Assembly (NCBI RefSeq): GCF_934747485.1
Contig: NZ_CAKVGN010000027.1
Coordinates: 1 to 33,606 of the forward strand
DNA: 33,606 nt
Direction: 5' to 3'
Origin: an uncultured Brachyspira sp.
GTDB lineage: Bacteria; Spirochaetota; Brachyspiria; Brachyspirales; Brachyspiraceae
Part shown: one piece after another, positions 7,019 to 14,489 of the stretch
How the letters are laid out: each line of letters begins with the position of its first letter
Position numbering within the stretch: the stretch's first letter is position 1
Position numbers and translations under genes: made by a program
The notes under the pieces: generated by a model
What the model was told of the DNA's origin: nothing
The model's input: only the letters and a program-made list of their open reading frames with translations
Databases searched by the model: none

Positions 7019-8248
7019 ATGTTAAAGCAGTTAAATATAACCGAACCTTATATAAATATAATCCTAAAAAAGAGTAAAAAATATTTAGAAGAAAACTTTA
7101 GTGAAAATCAAATTAATGAATTACTATCAAAAATAAAATTTTTAGAAAAAGAAAAAAATATAAATGAAATTATAAAAAAATGGTCAGATATTTATATTGA
7201 ATTTATAAAGGGAATTCATCAAAAAGAATATACTTACATAAATGAAAATTTAGATAATTTCTTAAATATTAATAATGATATAAAAATTATTTGGGGTAAT
7301 TGTCTAAATATAATGAAAGCAATGAAATCTGAGAGTATTCACTGTATGGTAACTTCCCCTCCATACTATAATGCTCGTGAATATAGCAGGTGGGATAATT
7401 TAGATGAATATTTATTAGATATGAGGGAAATCATAAAGGAAGCTTATAGAGTATTAGATAATAATAGAGTTTTTGTTTTTAATATTGGCGATATTTTTGA
7501 TAATGATAATTTATTTACAAAATCAGTGTGGGGAAAAAGAAGAATACCGCTTGGAGCATATTTTATAAAGATATTTGAAGAAGAAGGTTTTACTTTTGTA
7601 GATGATTTTATTTGGGATAAAGGAGAAGTACAAAGCGAAAGACATAAAAACGGTAATAAACCCTATCCTTTTTATCAATACCCTATGAACTGTTATGAAC
7701 ATATTTTAATATTTCATAAACATAGACTTGATATGTATAGATACCCTTGTCCTATATGCGGTACATTAAATGTTAATGGTAATTCATATACAGAAAAAGG
7801 ATTAAAAAGCTGGGAATGTAAAAATGAAGATTGTTTTGAGAGGAGTGTTTCAAACAGAGGTAAAAGATTTTCATTAAAAACTATAATTACTCAAAGAAGA
7901 CAAGAAAAAGAATTTATGATAGATAATGATTTTATAAAAAAATGGAGAAGAGATATTATCAAAATAAATCCTGTAATAAAAATTAACTCAAAAGGAGAAA
8001 ATAAATTAGGTCATAGTGCTCCTTTTCCTATAGATATACCAGAAATGGCAATAAAGTTTTTTTCCTATAAAAATGAAAAAGTTTTAGATCCATTTGGAGG
8101 AAGTATGACAAGTGTAATAGCTTCAGCAAAAAATAATAGAATAGGAATAGGCATAGAAATAAATAAGAATATGTTTGCATCAAGTATTAGAAAAAATATA
8201 CAAAATAATTTACAAAATAAAAATATAGAGGAATTTGACTATGAATGA
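7019..8248 (+). CDS. DNA methyltransferase of a type II-like R-M pair (SPPY type)
   Basis: 409 aa. Motif IV is TSPPYYNARE at residues 112-121 (SPPY is typical of N4-cytosine and some N6-adenine enzymes). The AdoMet-binding motif DPFGGSMTS is near the C-terminus (about 358-367), preceded by AIKFFSYKNEKVL. This order of catalytic motif before AdoMet motif is that of beta-class amino-methyltransferases. Between them residues 244-272 carry CPIC...CKNEDC, a zinc-ribbon-like insertion probably in the target recognition region. A helical N-terminal extension of about 85 residues precedes the catalytic domain. The stop overlaps the endonuclease start by 8 bases (8241-8248), so the two are coupled. 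The pair sits in reverse orientation between the tail and head units of the phage. Confidence 0.8.
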   Translation: MLKQLNITEPYINIILKKSKKYLEENFSENQINELLSKIKFLEKEKNINEIIKKWSDIYIEFIKGIHQKEYTYINENLDNFLNINNDIKIIWGNCLNIMKAMKSESIHCMVTSPPYYNAREYSRWDNLDEYLLDMREIIKEAYRVLDNNRVFVFNIGDIFDNDNLFTKSVWGKRRIPLGAYFIKIFEEEGFTFVDDFIWDKGEVQSERHKNGNKPYPFYQYPMNCYEHILIFHKHRLDMYRYPCPICGTLNVNGNSYTEKGLKSWECKNEDCFERSVSNRGKRFSLKTIITQRRQEKEFMIDNDFIKKWRRDIIKINPVIKINSKGENKLGHSAPFPIDIPEMAIKFFSYKNEKVLDPFGGSMTSVIASAKNNRIGIGIEINKNMFASSIRKNIQNNLQNKNIEEFDYE

Positions 8249-8852
8249 AAATGCTGATGCTAAAAAACTTGTTATAGGTCTTTATGGGGAAATGCGTTTA
8301 TCTATGAGACTTCATGACTTAGGCTGGCAAGTACATAGAGCTTATATTGATGAGGGAATAGATTTTACAATAACTAAATATTATTGTAATAAATGTAAAT
8401 GTTATTCTCAGCAGTGGATTAGAAAAAGTATTTATAATAAAAAGGAATATAAATGTGTTACAAATTTATGCAGTAAATGTCATACTGAAGAATTAGAAGT
8501 TGTATCAAGATATTTACAGGTAAAAACATCGGAAGGCATACCTACAAAATCTGATAATATTAGAAAATTTAGTTTTCATCCTAAAATACGTTATGATATG
8601 GGATATGATGTATTTTATGTATGGATTGCCGTATTTGATAACAAAGATGATAAAAAATGCCATTTTTATATTTTAAATACAAAAGATGTATCTCAATTTG
8701 ATGATATTGAACTTCCTACATATCAAATTACCGATAATCAAAAAACAGAACTGCCTATAAGAAATGACGGAGTAGTATTAAAAGAAGGCAAAAAATATAA
8801 TTATGAATTATTTAATACAAAGTTTTATGAAAATTGGAGTATATTAGAATAA
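8241..8852 (+). CDS. Restriction endonuclease partner, PD-(D/E)XK type
   Basis: 203 aa. An in-frame TTG at 8235 is open, but the ATG at 8241 has AGAGGAA at 8227-8233, so I start there. Probable active-site residues: E17 in LYGEMRLSMRLHDLGW, D41 in DEGIDFTI and Q93-x-K95 in RYLQVKTSE, the E...D...(E/Q)xK layout of PD-(D/E)XK nucleases. Residues 49-80 hold CNKCKC...CSKC, a zinc ribbon inserted inside the nuclease core, echoing the one in the methyltransferase. Order (methyltransferase first, 8-base overlap) and size fit a cognate restriction enzyme. The target is unknown. Its stop overlaps the convergent phage gene by 9 bases (8844-8852). Confidence 0.7.
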   Translation: MNENADAKKLVIGLYGEMRLSMRLHDLGWQVHRAYIDEGIDFTITKYYCNKCKCYSQQWIRKSIYNKKEYKCVTNLCSKCHTEELEVVSRYLQVKTSEGIPTKSDNIRKFSFHPKIRYDMGYDVFYVWIAVFDNKDDKKCHFYILNTKDVSQFDDIELPTYQITDNQKTELPIRNDGVVLKEGKKYNYELFNTKFYENWSILE

Positions 8853-9761
8853 ATTAAATAAAGTTATTTGTTGTTTATTTACTTGAACTATTATGCTTTT
8901 TATTAATTCAATTACAGCATCATTTGTTAACGTTTCTTGATAATAATTTATTTTAAAATCACTTATAGCTTTATTGCTTACTATTCCAAAGCCTTTTTGT
9001 CTGTCATCAGAAGCACTTTTGAAATTAATAAAATCATTTACTCCAAACACATTTTCATTATAATTCTGCGGCAATGTTTGTATGTTATATGCTAATTCCT
9101 GCTGTGCTTCAGTTTGGGCATTTATTAAATGAAGTCTTATAGTGTCTTGTTTCCATTGCCCCACATAATTATTATTTTCTTTACTATATGTTGGCATTGA
9201 AAGCCCTTTAGTGTCAATTACTTCTACACTTAAATAAGGCGTTTCAAGATTAATAGGACTTAAATATGATGGATAAATAGATATATTCAATCTATCTTTA
9301 TTATAAATCCAAAGCGGTATTGAGTTGTTTAATAAATTGCTGTTTATTTCTGTAATATCATAAACTATAAAACTTTTATTTTTATTCTGTAATATCTCTG
9401 CTCTATAATCATAATGGTTTGTTTCTTTATTGTATGCTATTAAAGAATGTACCATAAAATAATTATTCTCATAATTTAAAATAAAAAGCTCAGGGGCTTC
9501 TTTAAAAGAATTACTTAATGAAACAGGAGTTTGTATAATATATTCTCCTATATCCATCTGCCCTGATAAAGTCATTTCTCTATTTTTATTAGAATGAATT
9601 GTTATGTTTTGAATTATTTTGCTTTTAGTTTTATCTATCAAAATATAGCAAAATCCATTATCTAAATTGATTTTTGAGGCACTATAACAAACACATGAAA
9701 CTATTTTTGATGTAAACTCTTTTGAGGCTTTATTTAGTAATTTAGTTTTTGCTGCTGCCAT
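8844..9761 (-). CDS. Phage structural protein of unknown role (after head morphogenesis protein)
   Basis: 305 aa, starting two bases after the stop of the minor head protein, so translationally coupled and part of the portal/head unit. The sequence is beta-rich with no membrane segment and no recognised catalytic motif. Features visible: an N-terminal basic helix (about 1-15), then alternating strands, a Gln-rich segment (LINAQTEAQQELAYNIQTLPQN) and a C-terminal FGVNDFINFKSASDDRQ region. By position it could be a neck, head-tail joining or tail-terminator protein. It ends against the convergent R-M pair, which may have been inserted just downstream of this gene. Confidence 0.45.
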   Translation of the reverse strand: MAAAKTKLLNKASKEFTSKIVSCVCYSASKINLDNGFCYILIDKTKSKIIQNITIHSNKNREMTLSGQMDIGEYIIQTPVSLSNSFKEAPELFILNYENNYFMVHSLIAYNKETNHYDYRAEILQNKNKSFIVYDITEINSNLLNNSIPLWIYNKDRLNISIYPSYLSPINLETPYLSVEVIDTKGLSMPTYSKENNNYVGQWKQDTIRLHLINAQTEAQQELAYNIQTLPQNYNENVFGVNDFINFKSASDDRQKGFGIVSNKAISDFKINYYQETLTNDAVIELIKSIIVQVNKQQITLFNLF

Positions 9762-9763
9762 TT

Positions 9764-10642
9764 TTATGCGTACTCCCTGCCTTTTTGGGTTATTATATTC
9801 TTATATTCAGCAGGTATTTCATAAAGTCTAAAAATTAAACGCATAGTACAGCGGCAATTTATAGGAATACCCGGAAGACCATCTTCTATTTCATCAGCAT
9901 ACTCTACATCTTTAGTTTTTTTAATTAATCCTTTTTTGAGTGCCTCGCTATCTCTAAATAAATATAGTTTACCCTCTCGTTTCCAATGGTTATTATGCAT
10001 TTTATTTGCTCCATTAGGATAAAGTCCAGACGGATTGCCTACAACTCTTATATCTTTTCTGTTTTTCCAAATAAAGCCTATAGCATTATTTTTCATTGCT
10101 GTGATATATGTCATATTAGAAACGAGTTTATGCTGCTGGTCTCTAATTATCATATTCTGCCACTTATTAGTTTTATAATTCTTTTTAGCTTTTTCAGGTA
10201 TTACATCATTCCAAAAATCATACTCCAATTCTTCTAAGTTTTTATTATTGTGAGGTATTGAGGCAAAGTTCATAAGTCTGTTTTTTATTTCTTCTATCGT
10301 GTTTTGGTCTTGAGTGGTTATATATGATAATGAAACATTTATTCTTCTTTCTAATTCTTTTTTGAAATCAGGCTTTAAATCTTCTATTTTATATTTCTGT
10401 ATACCTGAAGCGGTTTGAAATATTCCTTTTTTTATAAATTGATTATATTCATTTTTTAATTTAGAACGTACTTCTTTATTTACACTTTTTAATACCTTAT
10501 CATAATCTTTTTTTATTCCTTTATCTATTGCCCTTACAAGTGCTTCAATGGCAGTTTTTGATAAAATATTATTAATGCTAAATAAATTGTCATCAAAGAA
10601 AGATTTTAATATTCTTTTTGCTGTATCAAATAAACTAATCAT
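9764..10642 (-). CDS. Minor head / head morphogenesis protein (Mu gpF / SPP1 gp7 type)
   Basis: 292 aa. The open frame can be extended to a TTG at 10660, but the ATG at 10642 gives a normal N-terminus (MISLFDTAKRIL). The C-terminal half has the signature of this family: a helical region, then HNNHWKREGKLYLF...GLPGIPINCRCTMRLIF with the closing PINCRC motif. These proteins bind the portal and are packaged in low copy, sometimes to be ejected with the DNA. It follows the portal unit and has its own late element (copy 3) 33 bp upstream. There is no Shine-Dalgarno site, and its first codons lie inside a partly inverted copy of that element. Confidence 0.75.
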   Translation of the reverse strand: MISLFDTAKRILKSFFDDNLFSINNILSKTAIEALVRAIDKGIKKDYDKVLKSVNKEVRSKLKNEYNQFIKKGIFQTASGIQKYKIEDLKPDFKKELERRINVSLSYITTQDQNTIEEIKNRLMNFASIPHNNKNLEELEYDFWNDVIPEKAKKNYKTNKWQNMIIRDQQHKLVSNMTYITAMKNNAIGFIWKNRKDIRVVGNPSGLYPNGANKMHNNHWKREGKLYLFRDSEALKKGLIKKTKDVEYADEIEDGLPGIPINCRCTMRLIFRLYEIPAEYKNIITQKGREYA

Positions 10643-10694
10643 AACTATAGTATAAAACAAAGAAATAAAAAAGATTTATACTATAGTTAGTTTA
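10631..10694 (-). promoter_or_regulatory. Late element copy 3 with an inverted partial copy
   Basis: Core TTTATACTATAGTTAGTTTA at 10675-10694, exact. On the opposite strand 10631-10656 reads TTTATACTATAGTT, then ATGATT, then AGTTTA: the same element with a 6-base insertion that supplies the start codon of the head morphogenesis gene. The two arms form an inverted repeat with 14-bp perfect arms (10643-10656 and 10675-10688) around 18 bases. The 5' part of the leader (10651-10694) is shared almost base for base with copy 1. Confidence 0.7.
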
Positions 10695-10729
10695 TTGTTG
10701 TATGTTATTAATTATTTTTCATATTTTTA

Positions 10730-10758
10730 TTGACTTCTCATAAAAACTTTGTTAAACT
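10730..10758 (+). promoter_or_regulatory. Promoter of the structured RNA
   Basis: TTGACT at 10730-10735 and TAAACT at 10753-10758, spacer 17. Predicted start about 10765, two bases before the closing stem of the RNA described next. The -10 box matches the consensus at four of six positions. The agreement of position with the start of the stem is the main support. Confidence 0.5.
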
Positions 10759-10764
10759 AAATAT

Positions 10765-10872
10765 ATAGAGTTAGTATGAATGGCAGAAAATTTGCCGAGC
10801 ACGACTGCCGCTTGCTTGATTTTCAAGTACTGCGATGGAGGGAAGGCCCGTCCTCCCTACTAACTCTTTTTA
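10765..10872 (+). ncRNA. GC-rich structured RNA candidate, about 105 nt
   Basis: A 10-bp perfect closing stem joins AGAGTTAGTA (10767-10776) to TACTAACTCT (10858-10867) and is followed at once by a T run, as in an intrinsic terminator. Inside are further helices: GGCA/TGCC (10782-10785 with 10793-10796) or alternatively GGCAG with CTGCC at 10805-10809; CTTG/CAAG around ATTTT (10815-10827); and GGAGG/CCTCC (10837-10841 with 10852-10856). The stretch 10781-10860 is clearly more GC-rich than its surroundings, the classic sign of a functional RNA in an AT-rich genome. No convincing ORF is present. It lies just beyond the portal stop on the opposite strand, so it may act as an antisense RNA to the portal mRNA end, or independently. 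I do not recognise the family. Confidence 0.6.
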
Positions 10873-12762
10873 AAGTTTTTTTGTTTGTTTTTTCAATCTA
10901 TTTAAGCCTTTTTTACTCATTGTGTAAAAATGTACTATTTCATAATTTTCTTTTTTATTTTCAATTTCTACTAAAACTAAATCAGCATATTCGTTATCTA
11001 CATAATGTATAAAATTGTAATAATTAGGTTTATCTACTCTGCCGTAAAATATTTCATCTGTTTTATAAAGAGCATTACCTAATATTTTTATAGCTTTTTC
11101 TTTATCTACATCTTTGTGTTTTTCATAAAAGTTCCTATCAATTATATTCTTTTTCAATAATATAGGCTTATCTTCAAGTCCGTATTCATCTAAAAAAGAT
11201 TTAGGAAAGTTAGGCAGCGTATTATCTTTTGTCCAATCAATCTCTTTAAGTTTCTCAATTTTTTCTTGTATTTCTTTATCTTTTTTTTGTTTTTCTTCTT
11301 CGCTTAAATCTTCGTTATTATTTTCTTCTTTTCTACTTTCTTCGCTTTCTTTTTCGCTTTGCGTGCCTTTGGCAAACTTTCCGTCTTCGTATCTTGGATG
11401 TTCTTCTTCTTTGAAATTATTGTCAGAGTCTGCTTTTATTTCACTATTAATATTGTTATAATCAAACATCTCTTCATCATCTTCGTTTACTTCCATATTT
11501 TGAGGGTTTAATTCCATTTCATTTTTGAATATTTCGCTTTCATTTAGTTCTTCCTGTAAGTCCGCAGGATTAGCTCCTAATTGCTGAGCTTTGAGTAAAT
11601 TATCAAGTTTTTTAGCATTATTATCTTGAATAACACTCTCAGGCTCAGGGAATAAATTACCATATTGAAACTTAAAATTATCAACCCAGCTTCTAAATAT
11701 TTCATTGTCTGTTTTATCTTTATATTCGCTGTATTTATAACGCATTTCATCAATAAAAGCTCTATCCCAAGCCTTTAGCATAATATAATAATCAGTAAGA
11801 TTGTATAAAGGAGTGAGCTTATTTTCTCTAAAGCTTTCTATTGTTGATATTACAGTCTCTTTATCTTTATCTCCCTCACTAAAGCCATTAGATAAGTTTC
11901 TATCAAATAAAATACTAACAGGAGTATCTGATAATGCTTTTGTTATATCATCTTCAAGTTTATTAATACTGTCTATAAGACCATTCAAATTAGCAATAGG
12001 AAAATCTTCAACAGTACTGTCGTTTGAAATAGAAATAACCTCTCCGCTTCTTTTTTGTTCTAAAATATTGCCTGAGGCAGTAATAGCATCTAATGTAACA
12101 CCAGTAAGTTTAGATTTTACAGGATATTTATAAATAATTGCTCCAGCTTTATAGAGTAAATCTCCTATTGATTTAATGGCATCATCATATTGTTTTAATA
12201 ATTCTATCATATTGTAAAATACTGAAGGCGGAGAATAAGGAATTAATGAAGTTCTTGTATCTAAATATAAAGGTTCTAAAGCATGACTTATAGCTATTCT
12301 TTTTTTAGGTATTGTCTTAGAGTTTACTTGTATATCAACAACTTCTAAAAAATGAAATGAAAGAGGGTCTATATCTACTCTTGAACCGCTTATATTAAGA
12401 GGGTCCAATACATTAAACTTTATTTTATATTTATAAGCATCTTCAAAAGTTGGTTTTGTAGTAAAATCATCTTTATCTTCTTCTTCATTATACATAGCAA
12501 TGTATAATCCCCCAGTACCATATATACGAGCATTATATATAGTCTTTTTTATTGCTTCATCTTGTTTCATTTCAGAGGCTGTTTCTTTGAACTTTTCTAT
12601 TGCCTCAGGCGGTGCTTTATGTATATCTATATCTCGTTGTGTGCTCATAGCAAAGTTTGGAAGTCCTTCCACTATTCTTTTACCAAGTGTCGTAGTTCTA
12701 TAAATATCTTTACATTCTTTATAAGGCAATATTTGATTTTGAATGTCATTAAAGGTACTCAT
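10870..12762 (-). CDS. Portal protein with C-terminal BECR-type nuclease-like domain
   Basis: 630 aa. Residues 1 to about 420 are the portal core (DUF1073-like): an N-terminal clip/wing region, AISHALEPLYLD, and a long stem/crown with TPVSILFDRNLSNGFSEGDKD, a motif conserved in such portals. Residues 420-510 are a very acidic, low-complexity linker containing HPRYEDGKFAKG (455-466), a motif often found before domains fused to portals and head proteins. Residues about 534-620 (ILLKKNIIDRNFYEKH ... NYYNFIHY ... NYEIVHFYTMSKKGL) resemble phage-carried Barnase/EndoU/ColicinE5/RelE-fold (PBECR) domains, which would be carried on the portal vertex. The gene has its own late element (copy 4) 61 bp upstream and no Shine-Dalgarno site. 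Confidence 0.75.
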   Translation of the reverse strand: MSTFNDIQNQILPYKECKDIYRTTTLGKRIVEGLPNFAMSTQRDIDIHKAPPEAIEKFKETASEMKQDEAIKKTIYNARIYGTGGLYIAMYNEEEDKDDFTTKPTFEDAYKYKIKFNVLDPLNISGSRVDIDPLSFHFLEVVDIQVNSKTIPKKRIAISHALEPLYLDTRTSLIPYSPPSVFYNMIELLKQYDDAIKSIGDLLYKAGAIIYKYPVKSKLTGVTLDAITASGNILEQKRSGEVISISNDSTVEDFPIANLNGLIDSINKLEDDITKALSDTPVSILFDRNLSNGFSEGDKDKETVISTIESFRENKLTPLYNLTDYYIMLKAWDRAFIDEMRYKYSEYKDKTDNEIFRSWVDNFKFQYGNLFPEPESVIQDNNAKKLDNLLKAQQLGANPADLQEELNESEIFKNEMELNPQNMEVNEDDEEMFDYNNINSEIKADSDNNFKEEEHPRYEDGKFAKGTQSEKESEESRKEENNNEDLSEEEKQKKDKEIQEKIEKLKEIDWTKDNTLPNFPKSFLDEYGLEDKPILLKKNIIDRNFYEKHKDVDKEKAIKILGNALYKTDEIFYGRVDKPNYYNFIHYVDNEYADLVLVEIENKKENYEIVHFYTMSKKGLNRLKKQTKKL

Positions 12763-12822
12763 GTTATATAATATCTATCTAATATTTTTATATATATAAT
12801 AAAATAAAAGAATAAAAAAAGA

Positions 12823-12842
12823 TTTATACGATAGTTAGTTTA
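12823..12842 (-). promoter_or_regulatory. Late element copy 4 (portal unit), one substitution
   Basis: TTTATACGATAGTTAGTTTA differs from the core only by G for C-T's T in the central CTATAG. Its 3' flank on the + strand, ATCGTTGTATGTTATTAATT, is otherwise shared with copy 3 (TTGTTGTATGTTATTAATT). It stands 61 bp before the portal start and 66 bp after the end of the R-M pair. The substitution damages the central palindrome and could weaken the promoter. Confidence 0.65.
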
Positions 12843-12908
12843 TCGTTGTATGTTATTAATTATTTTGCTTTAAGATAAAATTCTGAAACCGTATATAAAA
12901 AGTATAAT

Positions 12909-13439
12909 CTATTTATTAAAATTATTAATAAATTTTAATAATATATTTTCAAATTCATTTATATTGAATAAAGATTTTTTAGATTTTGTAAGTTTATAAG
13001 ATGCATTAGCTCCTTTTTCCATACTAACTAAATTACCTGCCTTACCAGTTGAAATGTCAGACTTTGACCATATATTAAAATATAGATTATCTGGAGAAAC
13101 ACCTAAACAAATTATAGCTTCATATTTTCTATGGTATCTTATATGGTTGAATTGAAAATTAGAATTTGTATCTTCTGTTGCAGTTTTTATTTCAAAATCA
13201 ATATTTTCTATTTCTATATCATATGCATTTTTATCTCTTGCCTCTGTAGATTTTTTAGAAAGTTTAGAATTTATATTTAATTTATTACATAATTCATGAA
13301 TAAAATCCTGACCTACACTTCCTACTCCTGTATTAGAAAGTGTTTTTATTTTTTTAAATTCAGCATTATCCCATTTAGAATGATTATGATATTTTTCTAA
13401 AATATGCAAAAACAATTCATCATAAATACTATTAGGCAT
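12909..13439 (-). CDS. Restriction endonuclease, PD-(D/E)XK type
   Basis: 176 aa from the ATG at 13439; a TTG six bases upstream is open, but GAGG lies at the right distance for the ATG. Residues 40-50 (GSVGQDFIHEL) form the helix that usually opens this fold. D74 in NAYDIEIENI and E83-x-K85 in DFEIKTATED give the catalytic D...ExK. A following FQFNHIRYHRKYEAIICLGVSPD segment resembles the core strand-helix of several type II enzymes. The start overlaps the methyltransferase stop by 8 bases, exactly as in the other R-M pair. It lies downstream of its methyltransferase, so protection is made first. The target is unknown. Confidence 0.75.
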   Translation of the reverse strand: MPNSIYDELFLHILEKYHNHSKWDNAEFKKIKTLSNTGVGSVGQDFIHELCNKLNINSKLSKKSTEARDKNAYDIEIENIDFEIKTATEDTNSNFQFNHIRYHRKYEAIICLGVSPDNLYFNIWSKSDISTGKAGNLVSMEKGANASYKLTKSKKSLFNINEFENILLKFINNFNK

Positions 13440-14388
13440 TAACAATTCCTCTATCTATTAAAGCTTTTTCTATATGATACATACTTATATGTCTGCAATT
13501 ATGAGTTGCTAAATTACTATAATCATTCCAATTTATACTGTTCAATATACTTTCAACTTTACTTTTAGATTTTTTTATTATTATACCATATCCGCAAACA
13601 TATTTAACTTCTGAAAAGTCTTTTACTAATTTAGGCTGCTTTGTATAATATGTTCTTTGAAGAAAAAAATCAGCATTATTCATCTTTTCTATTCCGCAAG
13701 TTCTTTCTTTTCTAGTATCAACAGTAAATATATCTACCCAATCATCACATGATTTTTTTATTTCTAAATTAGTATTTCCCTTTTTCCATATTTGCCATAA
13801 AGCATTCACTGTAATTTTTTTATTATCTAATCTATAAAAACTATCATTTGGAAGTATTTCAGAATGAACCAATTTCATATTATTTACTCTATTTTTGGGA
13901 GAACCTTTTCCATCACTTTGAAATGACATAGGCAATATAAATCCTATATAATCAGCATATTGAGATGCCGAGTTCATAAAAGCTAAAGAAAGCCAAGCCC
14001 TATAACCAAATGGAGGATTACCTATAAATATATACTTTTTAGTTAAATCATCAGGCGACCATAGTAAAAAATCTTGCTCTAATATACCATCAGATAAAGG
14101 CATTAAATCCAAACCTATTTTATTTTTTGAATCTAATAAATTAAAAAAAGCACCATTACCTGCGGAAGGCTCAACAAAAGTATAATCTGATATATCTACT
14201 TTTTCTTTGTCTAAAAAAGACAATAAATTATTGTAACAATATTTAGCGGTATCTTCTTTTGTAAAGAATTGCTCCAAATCTATTTCTTCAGGATTTATCC
14301 ATTTAGGAAATATTTTATTTTTAATCCATATTTTATTTCTTTTATTAATAATATTATTTTTATTTTCTTCAAAATCTTTATATAACAT
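13432..14388 (-). CDS. N6-adenine DNA methyltransferase of a type II R-M pair (gamma-type motifs)
   Basis: 318 aa. AdoMet motif I is FVEPSAGNGAFF (about residues 82-93) and catalytic motif IV is IGNPPFGYRAW (about 119-129), the order and wording of gamma-class adenine methyltransferases. The remaining 190 residues form the target recognition region, including a Trp/Asn-rich segment and a C-terminal LATHNCRHISMYHIEKALI helix. AAGGA at 14399-14403 lies 10 bases before the ATG. The gene has its own promoter-like sequence (14424-14452) and is followed by an overlapping endonuclease. The pair is collinear with the late genes but separated from the terminase upstream and portal downstream. It is a self-contained insert between two normally adjacent packaging genes. 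Confidence 0.8.
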   Translation of the reverse strand: MLYKDFEENKNNIINKRNKIWIKNKIFPKWINPEEIDLEQFFTKEDTAKYCYNNLLSFLDKEKVDISDYTFVEPSAGNGAFFNLLDSKNKIGLDLMPLSDGILEQDFLLWSPDDLTKKYIFIGNPPFGYRAWLSLAFMNSASQYADYIGFILPMSFQSDGKGSPKNRVNNMKLVHSEILPNDSFYRLDNKKITVNALWQIWKKGNTNLEIKKSCDDWVDIFTVDTRKERTCGIEKMNNADFFLQRTYYTKQPKLVKDFSEVKYVCGYGIIIKKSKSKVESILNSINWNDYSNLATHNCRHISMYHIEKALIDRGIVNA

Positions 14389-14423
14389 TAAGTTTTAATC
14401 CTTGATATATAGATATTTATTAT

Positions 14424-14452
14424 ATTCTATTATTAAAGATATAAAAAATCAA
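14424..14452 (-). promoter_or_regulatory. Promoter of the second R-M pair
   Basis: On the minus strand TTGATT (14452-14447) and TAGAAT (14429-14424) with a 17-base spacer. Predicted start about 14417, giving a leader of about 29 bases with AAGGA. It supports expression of the R-M genes independent of the phage late elements. Confidence 0.5.
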
Positions 14453-14489
14453 ATAAAAATTATATAAATAAAGAAGTCTTTTTATTGTA

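Noticed and set aside
10776..11012. A 78-aa + strand ORF over the portal end.
   Set aside because: It crosses the structured RNA and the antisense of the portal C-terminus, and its translation is low-complexity hydrophobic; a shadow frame.
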